In this document: one piece after another, positions 1-5,607 of the stretch
How the letters are laid out: every line of letters begins with the position of its first letter
How positions within the stretch are numbered: position 1 is the stretch's first letter
Source of the DNA: Chloroflexota bacterium
Lineage (GTDB): Bacteria > Chloroflexota > Dehalococcoidia > UBA6926 > JACQUM01
Reading direction: 5' to 3'
NCBI GenBank assembly: GCA_016210295.1
Contig: JACQUM010000078.1
Span: 1-9,951, forward strand
DNA: 9,951 nt
Notes under the pieces: generated by a model
The model's database searches: none
What the model saw: only the letters and a program-made list of their open reading frames with translations
Told to the model about the DNA's origin: nothing
Program-made: the position numbers and the translations under genes

Positions 1-816
1 AAGTGCAGAATCGAATGCCTCTGGGTCCTCATCGCGGATGAATGCGAACACACCTTCGTTAGGTATGAAGAACAAGACATAGTCAACGGTACTCTGCCTG
101 GGATCAATATATTCGCGGCTGGCCAACTCTTTAATACGGGAGCGGACATCGCGCAAGAAACTCGGTTCGTAACCTTGCCGTTCAGAGTCTGATTCAGCCT
201 CAACATACCGAACGTAATTGTCGAATGGGAACTTGACATCCATGTTCAATTGTAGTGACCGCGGAAGCAGAAACGTGTAGTCAGGACGCCCCGTTCCTGA
301 CTCTACGGTTGTTTGTTTTATGTAGTTGACGCCTTCTACGAATCCCGCGCTACGCAATATGTCCTCAGCCATGCGCTCTCCCCACTGGCCTCGAGCCTGA
401 GAACTAGCCAAGACTTCGCGCAGTCCAGATGTAGATGTCGTCAGTGCAGCCGTCTGGTCACCTATCGCCTTGAGATTCGTGTTGAGTTCAGCAAACTTCT
501 TTTCTCTGTCAAGCTCGAATTCACCTATCAACTTGGATACTCTCCCCAATTCGATCTTCATCTGATCGAGTTGCTGATCTATCAAGGTTTTCTTCTGAAG
601 CAGGTCGTTACTCCCCGCTTCTGTGAGTGCCTTGAAGCGAGTTTCTGCCAAGTCTAGGAATGTCTTTTGGGCTTTTTCTAATGCTTCAAGGGATAGGGAC
701 CCAAATTGCGCCTTGAGTACTTCTGTGATATCGGCCACTGCCGGTTGTTCCTTTGGGCGCCCAATCCCCAGCAAACGGAGAAGCAGATTCCAAAGCCAAG
801 CTAGTATCTTGAGCAT
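1..816 (-). CDS. rmuC: RmuC family DNA recombination protein (C-terminus beyond the window)
   Basis: This frame is open from ATG 816 to the left edge: 272 codons without a stop, of a family usually around 350-500 residues. A short hydrophobic N-terminus (about residues 1-20) could anchor it to the membrane. Residues about 50-120 are charged and look coiled-coil. The RmuC domain follows, with GQWGE at 143-147, RPDY around D179, DVKFPFDNY at 193-201 and FFIPNE ending at E254. D179 plus D193-V-K195 fits the PD-(D/E)XK nuclease pattern to which RmuC has been linked. RmuC limits rearrangement at inverted repeats in E. coli; its biochemical activity is poorly known. The start is fixed by AAGGGGG 5 nt upstream and a TATAAT box. 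Codon use is unlike the neighbours, with at least seven ATA codons plus CTA, TTA and AGA, and GC is roughly half by eye. It could be a transferred gene. Family assignment is firm. Confidence 0.93.
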   Translation of the reverse strand, partial: MLKILAWLWNLLLRLLGIGRPKEQPAVADITEVLKAQFGSLSLEALEKAQKTFLDLAETRFKALTEAGSNDLLQKKTLIDQQLDQMKIELGRVSKLIGEFELDREKKFAELNTNLKAIGDQTAALTTSTSGLREVLASSQARGQWGERMAEDILRSAGFVEGVNYIKQTTVESGTGRPDYTFLLPRSLQLNMDVKFPFDNYVRYVEAESDSERQGYEPSFLRDVRSRIKELASREYIDPRQSTVDYVLFFIPNEGVFAFIRDEDPEAFDSAL

Positions 817-837
817 GTGCGCCCCCTTCGCATCTGC

Positions 838-866
838 ATTATAGTGCCCTCCAAGGCCCTCGAACA
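838..866 (-). promoter_or_regulatory. Promoter of rmuC
   Basis: On the minus strand a perfect TATAAT lies at 843-838. A weak -35 (TGTTCG, 866-861) sits 17 bp upstream. Transcription would begin near 831, just ahead of the ribosome site at 828-822, giving a very short leader. The -10 is convincing and the -35 is poor. Confidence 0.6.
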
Positions 867-874
867 GAGAGGGC
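856..874. promoter_or_regulatory. Inverted repeat between divergent promoters (possible operator)
   Basis: GCCCTC (856-861) and GAGGGC (869-874) form a perfect 6-bp dyad around 7 nt. It overlaps the -35 of the rmuC promoter and ends 11 bp before the -35 of the thrB promoter. The position suits a regulator acting on both, but a 6-bp GC-rich dyad can arise by chance. Confidence 0.25.
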
Positions 875-885
875 GGCTCGTTTCC

Positions 886-914
886 TTGTCCGCCTTCTCT
901 GCCCCAGCTATACT
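886..914 (+). promoter_or_regulatory. Promoter of the thrB-lysC operon
   Basis: TTGTCC (886-891) and TATACT (909-914) are separated by exactly 17 bp. Transcription would begin near 921, leaving about 20 nt before the GTG of thrB, with GGAGG at 933-937. The leader is too short for a threonine-type attenuator peptide. The same -35 hexamer and spacing occur in front of gyrA. Confidence 0.7.
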
Positions 915-941
915 GACAGGCAGCACACGCTCGGAGGCTCC

Positions 942-1868
942 GTGGAGACCTTCGCCCCCTTTTCCGTCGAAGTGCCCGCGACCACGGCCAACCTCGGCCC
1001 GGGGTTCGACTGCCTCGGCCTGGCCCTGGACCTGTGGAACCGTGTCACCGTCCGCCCCGCCAACACCTTTGCCTTGGAGGTCACGGGCGAGGGCGTCGAA
1101 GGGCTTCCCCTAGGAGAGAAGAACCTGGTCTACCAGACAGCTATCGCCCTCTTCCGCCGCCTGGGGCAGACGCCTCCGCCCATGCGCCTCCTCTGCGAGA
1201 ACCGCATCCCCCTCACCCGCGGCCTGGGCAGCAGCGCCGCCGCCACCGTGGCCGGCCTCATGGTCGCCAATCACCTCACCGGCGAGACCCTCTCCCCCTC
1301 TACCCTCGTGGAGCGCGCCACGGAGATCGAAGGCCATCCCGATAACGCCGCCCCTGCGGTCTTCGGCGGCTGCCAGATCGTCGTGCAAGAAGATAGGGCC
1401 TTCCGAATCCGCGCCGTTCCTCTCGCACCGGGCCTGGAGTGCTCCCTCTTCGTCCCCGAGGTCCGTCTGGCCACGGAGCAGGCGAGGGCTGTCCTTCCAA
1501 CCAACGTCCCCCGCGCCGACGCCGTCTTCAACGTCGGCCGCACGGCTCTCCTGGTGAACGCCTTGGCCACTGGCTCCTGGGAGGACCTGCGGGCCGCCAC
1601 GGAAGACCGGCTTCATCAGCCGTACCGAGAAGCTCTCTTCCCTCCCATGAAGCCCCTCTTCCAAACGGCGCTGGCGGCGGGAGCCCTGGGGGTGTTCCTC
1701 TCCGGCTCGGGCCCCAGCGTCCTCGCCTTCGCCCTGAAAGGCCGAGGCGCCGCCGTCGCCAAGGCCATGGAGACACGGGCGCGGGCCATGGAGCTGCCGG
1801 GCTCCGCGCGAGTCGTTGCGCCCTCCGCTCGAGGCGCCCGCATCGTGACGGACGTGAGGAGCCGATGA
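942..1868 (+). CDS. thrB: Homoserine kinase
   Basis: A cytoplasmic GHMP-family kinase that phosphorylates the hydroxyl of L-homoserine with ATP, giving O-phosphohomoserine for threonine synthase. The 308-residue product has the normal family length. All three GHMP motifs are visible: the N-terminal PATTANLGPGFDCLG segment, the phosphate loop GLGSSAA at 94-100 preceded by PLTR, and the C-terminal SGSGPS at 254-259. EGHPDNAAP lies between them, as in homoserine kinases. The start is GTG 942, chosen because GGAGG lies at 933-937 and a promoter ends at 914. The stop overlaps the lysC start as ATGA, so the two are translationally coupled. Other GHMP kinases share the loop motifs, but the N-terminal motif and adjacency to aspartate kinase favour ThrB. 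Confidence 0.95.
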   Translation: METFAPFSVEVPATTANLGPGFDCLGLALDLWNRVTVRPANTFALEVTGEGVEGLPLGEKNLVYQTAIALFRRLGQTPPPMRLLCENRIPLTRGLGSSAAATVAGLMVANHLTGETLSPSTLVERATEIEGHPDNAAPAVFGGCQIVVQEDRAFRIRAVPLAPGLECSLFVPEVRLATEQARAVLPTNVPRADAVFNVGRTALLVNALATGSWEDLRAATEDRLHQPYREALFPPMKPLFQTALAAGALGVFLSGSGPSVLAFALKGRGAAVAKAMETRARAMELPGSARVVAPSARGARIVTDVRSR

Positions 1869-3124
1869 CGCTCCGTGTTCAGAAGTACGGTGGGAGCTCC
1901 GTCGCCGGGGCAGAGCGGATCCAGGCGGTGGCGGAGCGCATCGTCCGTGCCCGCCAGGCTGGCGACCAGATCGTCGCCGTCGTCTCCGCCATGGGCAAGA
2001 CCACCGACCAGCTCATTGAGCTCGCCCGGCAGGTGAGCAACAGCGACCCCGATGCGCGCGAGCTGGATGTGCTCCTCTCCACGGGCGAGACGGTCTCCAG
2101 CACCCTCCTGGCCATGGCCCTCCACGCCCGGGGCTGCCCCGCCATCAGCCTCACCGGTCTTCAGGCAGGTATCCGGACGGACGCCTTCTTCAGCCGCGCC
2201 CGCATCCTCACCGTCGACCCCGAGCGCATCCGGCAGGAGCTGGAGCAGGGACGCGTGGTCATCGTGGCCGGGTTCCAGGGCATCACGGAGCAGATGGACG
2301 TCACGACCCTTGGCCGCGGCGGCTCCGACACCACAGCCGTGGCCCTGGCGGCAGCGCTGCGCGCGTCGACCTGCGAGATCTATACCGATGTGGAAGGCGT
2401 CTACACCGCCGACCCACGCATCGTTCCGGAGGCAAGGAAACTGCCGACCATCCTCTACGAGGAGATGATGGAGCTGGCCACCCAAGGCGCCAAGGTGATG
2501 CACAACCGCGCGGTAGAGCTGGGATGGGCGCACGGTGTCCCCATCTATGTCGCCTCCAGCTTCACCGACGCACCGGGCACCCTCATCCAAGGGACCGGGC
2601 AGGCAGGAGGGCCCATGCAGATCGAAGTCAGCAACAAGGTCCAGGCCATCGCCCACGACCCGAACGTGGCCAAGATCACCCTTCTCCGCGTGCCGGACCG
2701 CCCGGGCATCGCCTCCGCCGTCTTCGCTCCTCTCGCCGAGGCGGGGGTCAGCGTGGACGTCATCGTGCAGAACAGCAGCGTCGAGAAGATGACCGATCTC
2801 TCCTTCACCGTGGCCCGGGGAGACGCGGCCCGCGCGCGGGAGATAGTGGAACGGGTGGGCAAGACGATCTCCGCCGGCGGCGTCACCAGCGATGACACCC
2901 TGGCGAAAGTAAGCATCGTGGGAGCGGGAATGCAGGACGCCCCTGGCTACGCGGCCCGCATGTTCCAGACCCTGGCCGAGGCAGGCATCAACATCGAGAT
3001 GATCACCACCTCGGAGATCCGTATCACCTGCATAGTGCGCCGCGAGGCGACGGCGGAGGCGGTGCGGGCCCTGCACCGCGCCTTTCGGCTGGAGACGCCC
3101 GAGGGGGCGCCCAAGAAGGAGTGA
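1865..3124 (+). CDS. lysC: Aspartate kinase (alpha subunit, two ACT domains)
   Basis: It catalyses the first step of the aspartate pathway, ATP-dependent formation of 4-aspartyl phosphate leading to lysine, threonine and methionine. The 419-residue product has an N-terminal amino-acid-kinase domain: QKYGGSSV near the start, VVAVVSAMGKTTDQLI, LSTGE, GRGGSDTTAVALA, and TDVEGVYTADPR. Two ACT domains follow, beginning near VAKITLLRVPDRPGIA and LAKVSIVGAGM; these normally bind lysine or threonine for feedback control. This is the monofunctional class, with no homoserine dehydrogenase part. ATG 1865 overlaps the thrB stop, and GAGGAG lies at 1856-1861. The frame is open upstream but that stretch only shadows thrB. 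The end overlaps the next gene as TGATG. An internal start at 2615 probably gives a second product. Confidence 0.96.
   Translation: MTLRVQKYGGSSVAGAERIQAVAERIVRARQAGDQIVAVVSAMGKTTDQLIELARQVSNSDPDARELDVLLSTGETVSSTLLAMALHARGCPAISLTGLQAGIRTDAFFSRARILTVDPERIRQELEQGRVVIVAGFQGITEQMDVTTLGRGGSDTTAVALAAALRASTCEIYTDVEGVYTADPRIVPEARKLPTILYEEMMELATQGAKVMHNRAVELGWAHGVPIYVASSFTDAPGTLIQGTGQAGGPMQIEVSNKVQAIAHDPNVAKITLLRVPDRPGIASAVFAPLAEAGVSVDVIVQNSSVEKMTDLSFTVARGDAARAREIVERVGKTISAGGVTSDDTLAKVSIVGAGMQDAPGYAARMFQTLAEAGINIEMITTSEIRITCIVRREATAEAVRALHRAFRLETPEGAPKKE
2605..2617 (+). promoter_or_regulatory. Internal ribosome binding site and ATG inside lysC
   Basis: AGGAGG at 2605-2610 is followed after 4 nt by an in-frame ATG at 2615 (codon 251), right at the boundary between the kinase domain and the first ACT domain. 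This is a better ribosome site than the one in front of lysC itself. Confidence 0.7.
2615..3124 (+). CDS. Predicted aspartokinase beta (regulatory) subunit from an internal start
   Basis: In-frame initiation at ATG 2615 would give a 169-residue protein of just the two ACT domains, identical to the C-terminus of the full enzyme. In B. subtilis aspartokinase II and C. glutamicum aspartokinase the same gene yields alpha and beta subunits by internal initiation, and they assemble as alpha2beta2. The C. glutamicum sizes (about 421 and 172 residues) match the 419 and 169 predicted here. What is seen is the AGGAGG, 4-nt spacing and Met251; separate expression is inferred from that site and the family precedent. 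If correct, the beta chain would add lysine/threonine-binding ACT domains to the feedback-sensitive complex. Confidence 0.65.
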   Translation: MQIEVSNKVQAIAHDPNVAKITLLRVPDRPGIASAVFAPLAEAGVSVDVIVQNSSVEKMTDLSFTVARGDAARAREIVERVGKTISAGGVTSDDTLAKVSIVGAGMQDAPGYAARMFQTLAEAGINIEMITTSEIRITCIVRREATAEAVRALHRAFRLETPEGAPKKE

Positions 3125-3873
3125 TGGGACAGGCGGGCCCGCCGCATCCCCCTGCCGTCCTCTCCATCGTCATCCCCGCCTTCAACGAGGAGCGACGCAT
3201 CGGCCTCACCCTGGAGACGGTGGACGACTACCTCGAGGCGACCTACTCCTCCTCGGAGATCGTCGTCGCCGACGACGGAAGCGCCGACGGGACGGCAAAA
3301 AGGGTGGAGGAGGCTGCAACCCGCCGCCCCCGCATCCGCCTCCTCCGGCTCCCCCACCGAGGCAAGGGACACGCCGTCCAGAAGGGGATGCTGGCTGCCC
3401 AGGGGGATGTCCGCCTCTTCTCCGACGCCGACCTCTCGGTGCCCATCCAGTCCCTGCCGCTCTTTCTCTTGCCCGCTCAAACAGCCGACGTCGTCATTGC
3501 CTCCCGGGAGGTACACGGAGCGATCCGCCTGGGGGAGCCCGCTTCCCGCCACCTCATGGGGCGCGTCTTCAACAGGGCAGTCGGTCTTCTGACGGGCCTC
3601 TCCTTCTCCGACACCCAGTGCGGGTTCAAGTCCTTCACTCGCCCCGCCGCCGAGGCGATCTTCCCCCATCAACGCGTCCATGGCTTCGGCTTCGACGTGG
3701 AGGTCCTCTACTTGGCACGACGTCTCGGCTTCCGCGTCGTAGAGGTGCCGGTAGAATGGCATTACGCCCCGGGTAGCAAGATCCAGCCCTGGCGTCATTC
3801 CTTTACCATGCTGGCAGAGGCGGCCAGCGTCCGCTGGAACGCGATGCGAGGCAGATACCCTGCCAGGAGGTAG
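3124..3873 (+). CDS. Family 2 glycosyltransferase, ALG5/DPG-synthase-like
   Basis: Likely transfers a sugar from a nucleotide sugar to a polyprenyl-phosphate carrier at the cytoplasmic membrane face; the sugar and acceptor cannot be told. The 249-residue product is one GT-A domain: SIVIPAFNEE at 14-23, DDGSADGT at 50-57, HRGKGHAVQKGM at 78-89, the metal-binding SDAD at 100-103, and DTQCGFK at 163-169. The last motif is typical of dolichyl-phosphate glucosyltransferase-like enzymes. No transmembrane helix follows the catalytic domain, unlike many polyprenyl-phosphate sugar transferases. ATG 3124 is chosen over GTG 3121; the junction with lysC is TGATG and the ribosome-site purines (3113-3121) lie inside the end of lysC, so translation is probably coupled. 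A direct link with amino-acid synthesis is not obvious. Fold certain, substrate unknown. Confidence 0.85.
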   Translation: MGQAGPPHPPAVLSIVIPAFNEERRIGLTLETVDDYLEATYSSSEIVVADDGSADGTAKRVEEAATRRPRIRLLRLPHRGKGHAVQKGMLAAQGDVRLFSDADLSVPIQSLPLFLLPAQTADVVIASREVHGAIRLGEPASRHLMGRVFNRAVGLLTGLSFSDTQCGFKSFTRPAAEAIFPHQRVHGFGFDVEVLYLARRLGFRVVEVPVEWHYAPGSKIQPWRHSFTMLAEAASVRWNAMRGRYPARR

Positions 3874-3875
3874 CT

Positions 3876-4286
3876 GTGGAGACGGTCCAGGAAATCCTGA
3901 AGCAGGCGAGGACGGTCGCCGTGGTCGGACTCTCCCCCAGGCCGGAGAGGGACAGTCACGAAGTCGGGAGCTATCTGAAGGAGCAGGGCTACCGGATCAT
4001 CCCCGTGAATCCCCAGGCCCGGGAGGTCCTGGGGGAGAAGTGCTACCCCAACCTCTCCGCGATACCTGAGTCCATTGACGTGGTAGATATCTTTCGCCGC
4101 TCCGAAACCGTCGGCCCTGTCGTCGCGGAGGCCATCGCCGTGGGGGCCAAGGCAGTCTGGATGCAAGAAGGCGTGATCAACGAGGAGGCGGCTCGGCAAG
4201 CTCGCGCTGCCGGCCTCGGCGTCGTGATGGACCGCTGCATGAAAAAGGAGCACCAACGGCTCAAGGCGGAAGGAAGGCTGCAGTGA
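3876..4286 (+). CDS. CoA-binding domain protein (YccU-type)
   Basis: A 136-residue single Rossmann-fold protein of the CoA_binding_2 family, related to E. coli YccU; members bind CoA or a similar nucleotide, but no reaction is established. Visible signatures are TVAVVGLSPRPERDSHEVG near residues 13-31, YRIIPVNP, the IDVVDIFR strand, and AVWMQEGVINEEAA followed by VMDRCMKKEH near the C-terminus, where the Cys-Met-Lys region is conserved. The start is GTG 3876: a perfect AGGAGGT at 3865-3871 lies 4 nt upstream, inside the end of the glycosyltransferase gene, with 2 nt between stop and start. It closes the thrB-lysC operon. No clear factor-independent terminator follows; a 7-bp stem (4361-4367 with 4387-4393) lacks a T-run. 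Confidence 0.9.
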   Translation: METVQEILKQARTVAVVGLSPRPERDSHEVGSYLKEQGYRIIPVNPQAREVLGEKCYPNLSAIPESIDVVDIFRRSETVGPVVAEAIAVGAKAVWMQEGVINEEAARQARAAGLGVVMDRCMKKEHQRLKAEGRLQ

Positions 4287-4394
4287 GAGGACGCTCGCCT
4301 CTCGCAAGGCCTGACGCAAACACCAGAAGTACAGAGGTGCAGGTCCGCTGCCAAAAATTCGGGAGAAAGTCTGCACAAGAAGGCCATTCTCCCC

Positions 4395-4423
4395 TTGAAA
4401 CAGAGAAAGGAGCACCTTAGAAT
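4395..4423 (+). promoter_or_regulatory. Promoter of the TPR protein gene
   Basis: TTGAAA (4395-4400) and TAGAAT (4418-4423) lie exactly 17 bp apart, each one base from consensus. Transcription would start near 4430, ahead of GAGGAG at 4443-4448. The 5' part of the 168-bp gap (4287-4394) holds no other convincing element. Confidence 0.7.
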
Positions 4424-4454
4424 ACGCCCGTCCAACCTCACCGAGGAGACCGTG

Positions 4455-5333
4455 GTGACCCTCTTCAAGTCAAGAGAAGAAGCAATCTCTCCCAAAGAGC
4501 AAAGAGAGCGGGCTATCTCCCTCGCCCTTCTGGGCCTGTGGGAAGAAGCCGAGCAAGTAAACCGAGAGCTTCTGGAAAGCTTCCCCGAGGACATCGAAGC
4601 GCACAAACGCTTGGGGAAGGCGCTCATGGAGCTGGGGCGCGACAAGGAGGCACGCGGCGCGTTCGAAAAGGCTCTCGCCTTCAACCCGGGCGATCCCGTC
4701 GCGCGGCGCAACCTAGCGAAGCTCCAGCGCCAGGGAAAGAACGACGGGGCCTCCCTTCGGGCAAGAACGCCGACCTTGCCCAACCTTTTCATTGAAGAGA
4801 TAGGGAAGTCAGCGGCCACGCCCCTCATTGACCTGGCCCCTCGGCCTGTCCTGGCACGGACCGGCGCTGGGAAACTCGTCCGTCTTCTTCCCCGGCGAGA
4901 CCGTCTGGTCGTGGAAACGGTCCAGGGCCAGTACCTCGGCAGGGTGGAGCCCCGAACCGCGAAGCGTCTCTTGGAGCTGATGGCCTTGGGGAACAAGTAT
5001 GCTGCCGCGGTCCTCTCTGCGAGCGACGATCACCTCCGCATCATCATCAAGGAGACCTTTCAGCACCCCAACGCCAAGGCGCGACTCTCCTTCCCCACTC
5101 GTCAACCCGACGACTTTCGCCCCTACGCCTCCCGGCGCCTCCTCCAGTACGGCGACGAAGAGACAGAGAAGGCCGGTGCCGAGGAGGCGGAGACGGAGGA
5201 CGACAAGGTGGATGGGGAGGGCAGACCCTCCTCGTCCGCCGGAGAGGGCGCCGAAGAGGACCTTGCAGCTGAACAAAGTTTAGAGGAGGCCGAGGAGGAA
5301 GAGAACGAAGACAGCGAGGAAGACGAGGTTTAG
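4455..5333 (+). CDS. TPR protein with possible HIRAN-like domain and acidic tail
   Basis: Not a gene I recognise by name. From GTG 4455 the product has 292 residues. Two tetratricopeptide-like helical pairs occupy about 17-80 (LGLWEEAEQVNRELLESFPED, then LGKALMELGRDKEARGAFEKAL ending in NPGD). A linker follows, then a mixed alpha/beta domain at about 141-205 (QGQYLGRVEPRTAKRLLELM, then RIIIKETFQHPN). This order resembles the second half of a HIRAN domain, only a resemblance. The last 60 residues hold 29 Asp/Glu. No signal peptide or membrane segment is seen, so it is probably cytoplasmic. The start is set by GAGGAG 6 nt upstream and a promoter at 4395-4423; TTG 4395 would extend it by 20 residues but falls in the -35 box. 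A role in protein or nucleic-acid assembly is only a guess. Confidence 0.75.
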   Translation: MTLFKSREEAISPKEQRERAISLALLGLWEEAEQVNRELLESFPEDIEAHKRLGKALMELGRDKEARGAFEKALAFNPGDPVARRNLAKLQRQGKNDGASLRARTPTLPNLFIEEIGKSAATPLIDLAPRPVLARTGAGKLVRLLPRRDRLVVETVQGQYLGRVEPRTAKRLLELMALGNKYAAAVLSASDDHLRIIIKETFQHPNAKARLSFPTRQPDDFRPYASRRLLQYGDEETEKAGAEEAETEDDKVDGEGRPSSSAGEGAEEDLAAEQSLEEAEEEENEDSEEDEV

Positions 5334-5360
5334 GCGGAAAAAGCAGAATGGCGGATGCAA

Positions 5361-5405
5361 AGGATGGAGAGGAGACCCATACGGTCTCCTCTCCATCCTG
5401 CGTTT
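5361..5405 (+). terminator. Hairpin terminator after the TPR gene
   Basis: A perfect 17-bp stem (5361-5377 with 5383-5399) encloses a 5-nt CATAC loop, starting 28 bp after the stop codon. The T-rich tract after it is short (GCGTTTCTT), so release may be partial, but the stem is far longer than chance. Confidence 0.75.
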
Positions 5406-5406
5406 C

Positions 5407-5436
5407 TTGCACCTTGAACGGCCCCTTTGCTAGGAT
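5407..5436 (+). promoter_or_regulatory. Possible promoter of the aminotransferase gene
   Basis: TTGCAC (5407-5412), an 18-bp spacer and TAGGAT (5431-5436), the latter preceded by an extended -10 TGC (5428-5430). It follows the terminator directly. Transcripts would start near 5443 and carry the first multi-hairpin repeat in a leader of about 165 nt. Confidence 0.4.
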
Positions 5437-5461
5437 GCCTAACAGGATGCTGAAAAGGAGA

Positions 5462-5592
5462 GTCCAGTCCCGAGAAATCGGGATTGGCAGTCCGCCATAG
5501 GCGGATGGGGGTGTCCCCCAGATAGATTTGCTGCCCCTTCCTGGCTAGGAAGGGGGCAGGGGGATGGTCAAAAGGGGTTTTAGATCAGCCTG
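5462..5592 (+). repeat. Multi-hairpin dispersed repeat, copy 1
   Basis: First of two direct copies flanking the aminotransferase gene. It holds four successive hairpins: TCCCGA/TCGGGA with a GAAA loop (5468-5483); TCCGCC/GGCGGA (5491-5505); TGGGGG/CCCCCA (5506-5520); and a long stem at 5531-5559 built on CCTTCCT/AGGAAGG, with one bulged base. The shared block ends in GGGGATGGTC and a TTTT tract followed by a CAGCCTG motif. It lies between the candidate promoter and the start codon of the downstream gene. No ORF is seen inside. It resembles REP/MITE-type palindromic intergenic repeats; the family is not one I can name. Confidence 0.8.
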
Positions 5593-5607
5593 CCAAAGGA
5601 GGAAGCC

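Noticed and set aside
313..844. Plus-strand open frames over the left edge.
   Set aside because: The minus strand here encodes a clear RmuC protein with conserved motifs.
915..941. Threonine/isoleucine attenuator leader before thrB.
   Set aside because: Only about 20 nt lie between the predicted transcript start and GTG 942, with no leader peptide or terminator stem.
1439..1864. The lysC frame is open about 140 codons upstream of ATG 1865.
   Set aside because: The upstream part reads as Arg/Pro/Gly-rich low-complexity sequence opposite real thrB codons, and KYGGSS-type kinases start right at 1865.
1616..3076. Long antisense open frames under thrB and lysC.
   Set aside because: They match no domain pattern, have odd His/Gly/Asp-rich composition and are explained by the high GC third positions of the real genes.
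4361..4393. GGGAGAA/TTCTCCC stem after the CoA-binding gene as an operon terminator.
   Set aside because: The loop is 19 nt and no T-run follows, so it cannot be called a factor-independent terminator.
4284..5333. The CoA-binding gene and the TPR gene share a frame with only one TGA (4284-4286) between them, suggesting readthrough or a broken fusion.
   Set aside because: The CoA-binding protein has its full family length, and the TPR gene has its own promoter and ribosome site. The shared frame is a one-in-three coincidence.
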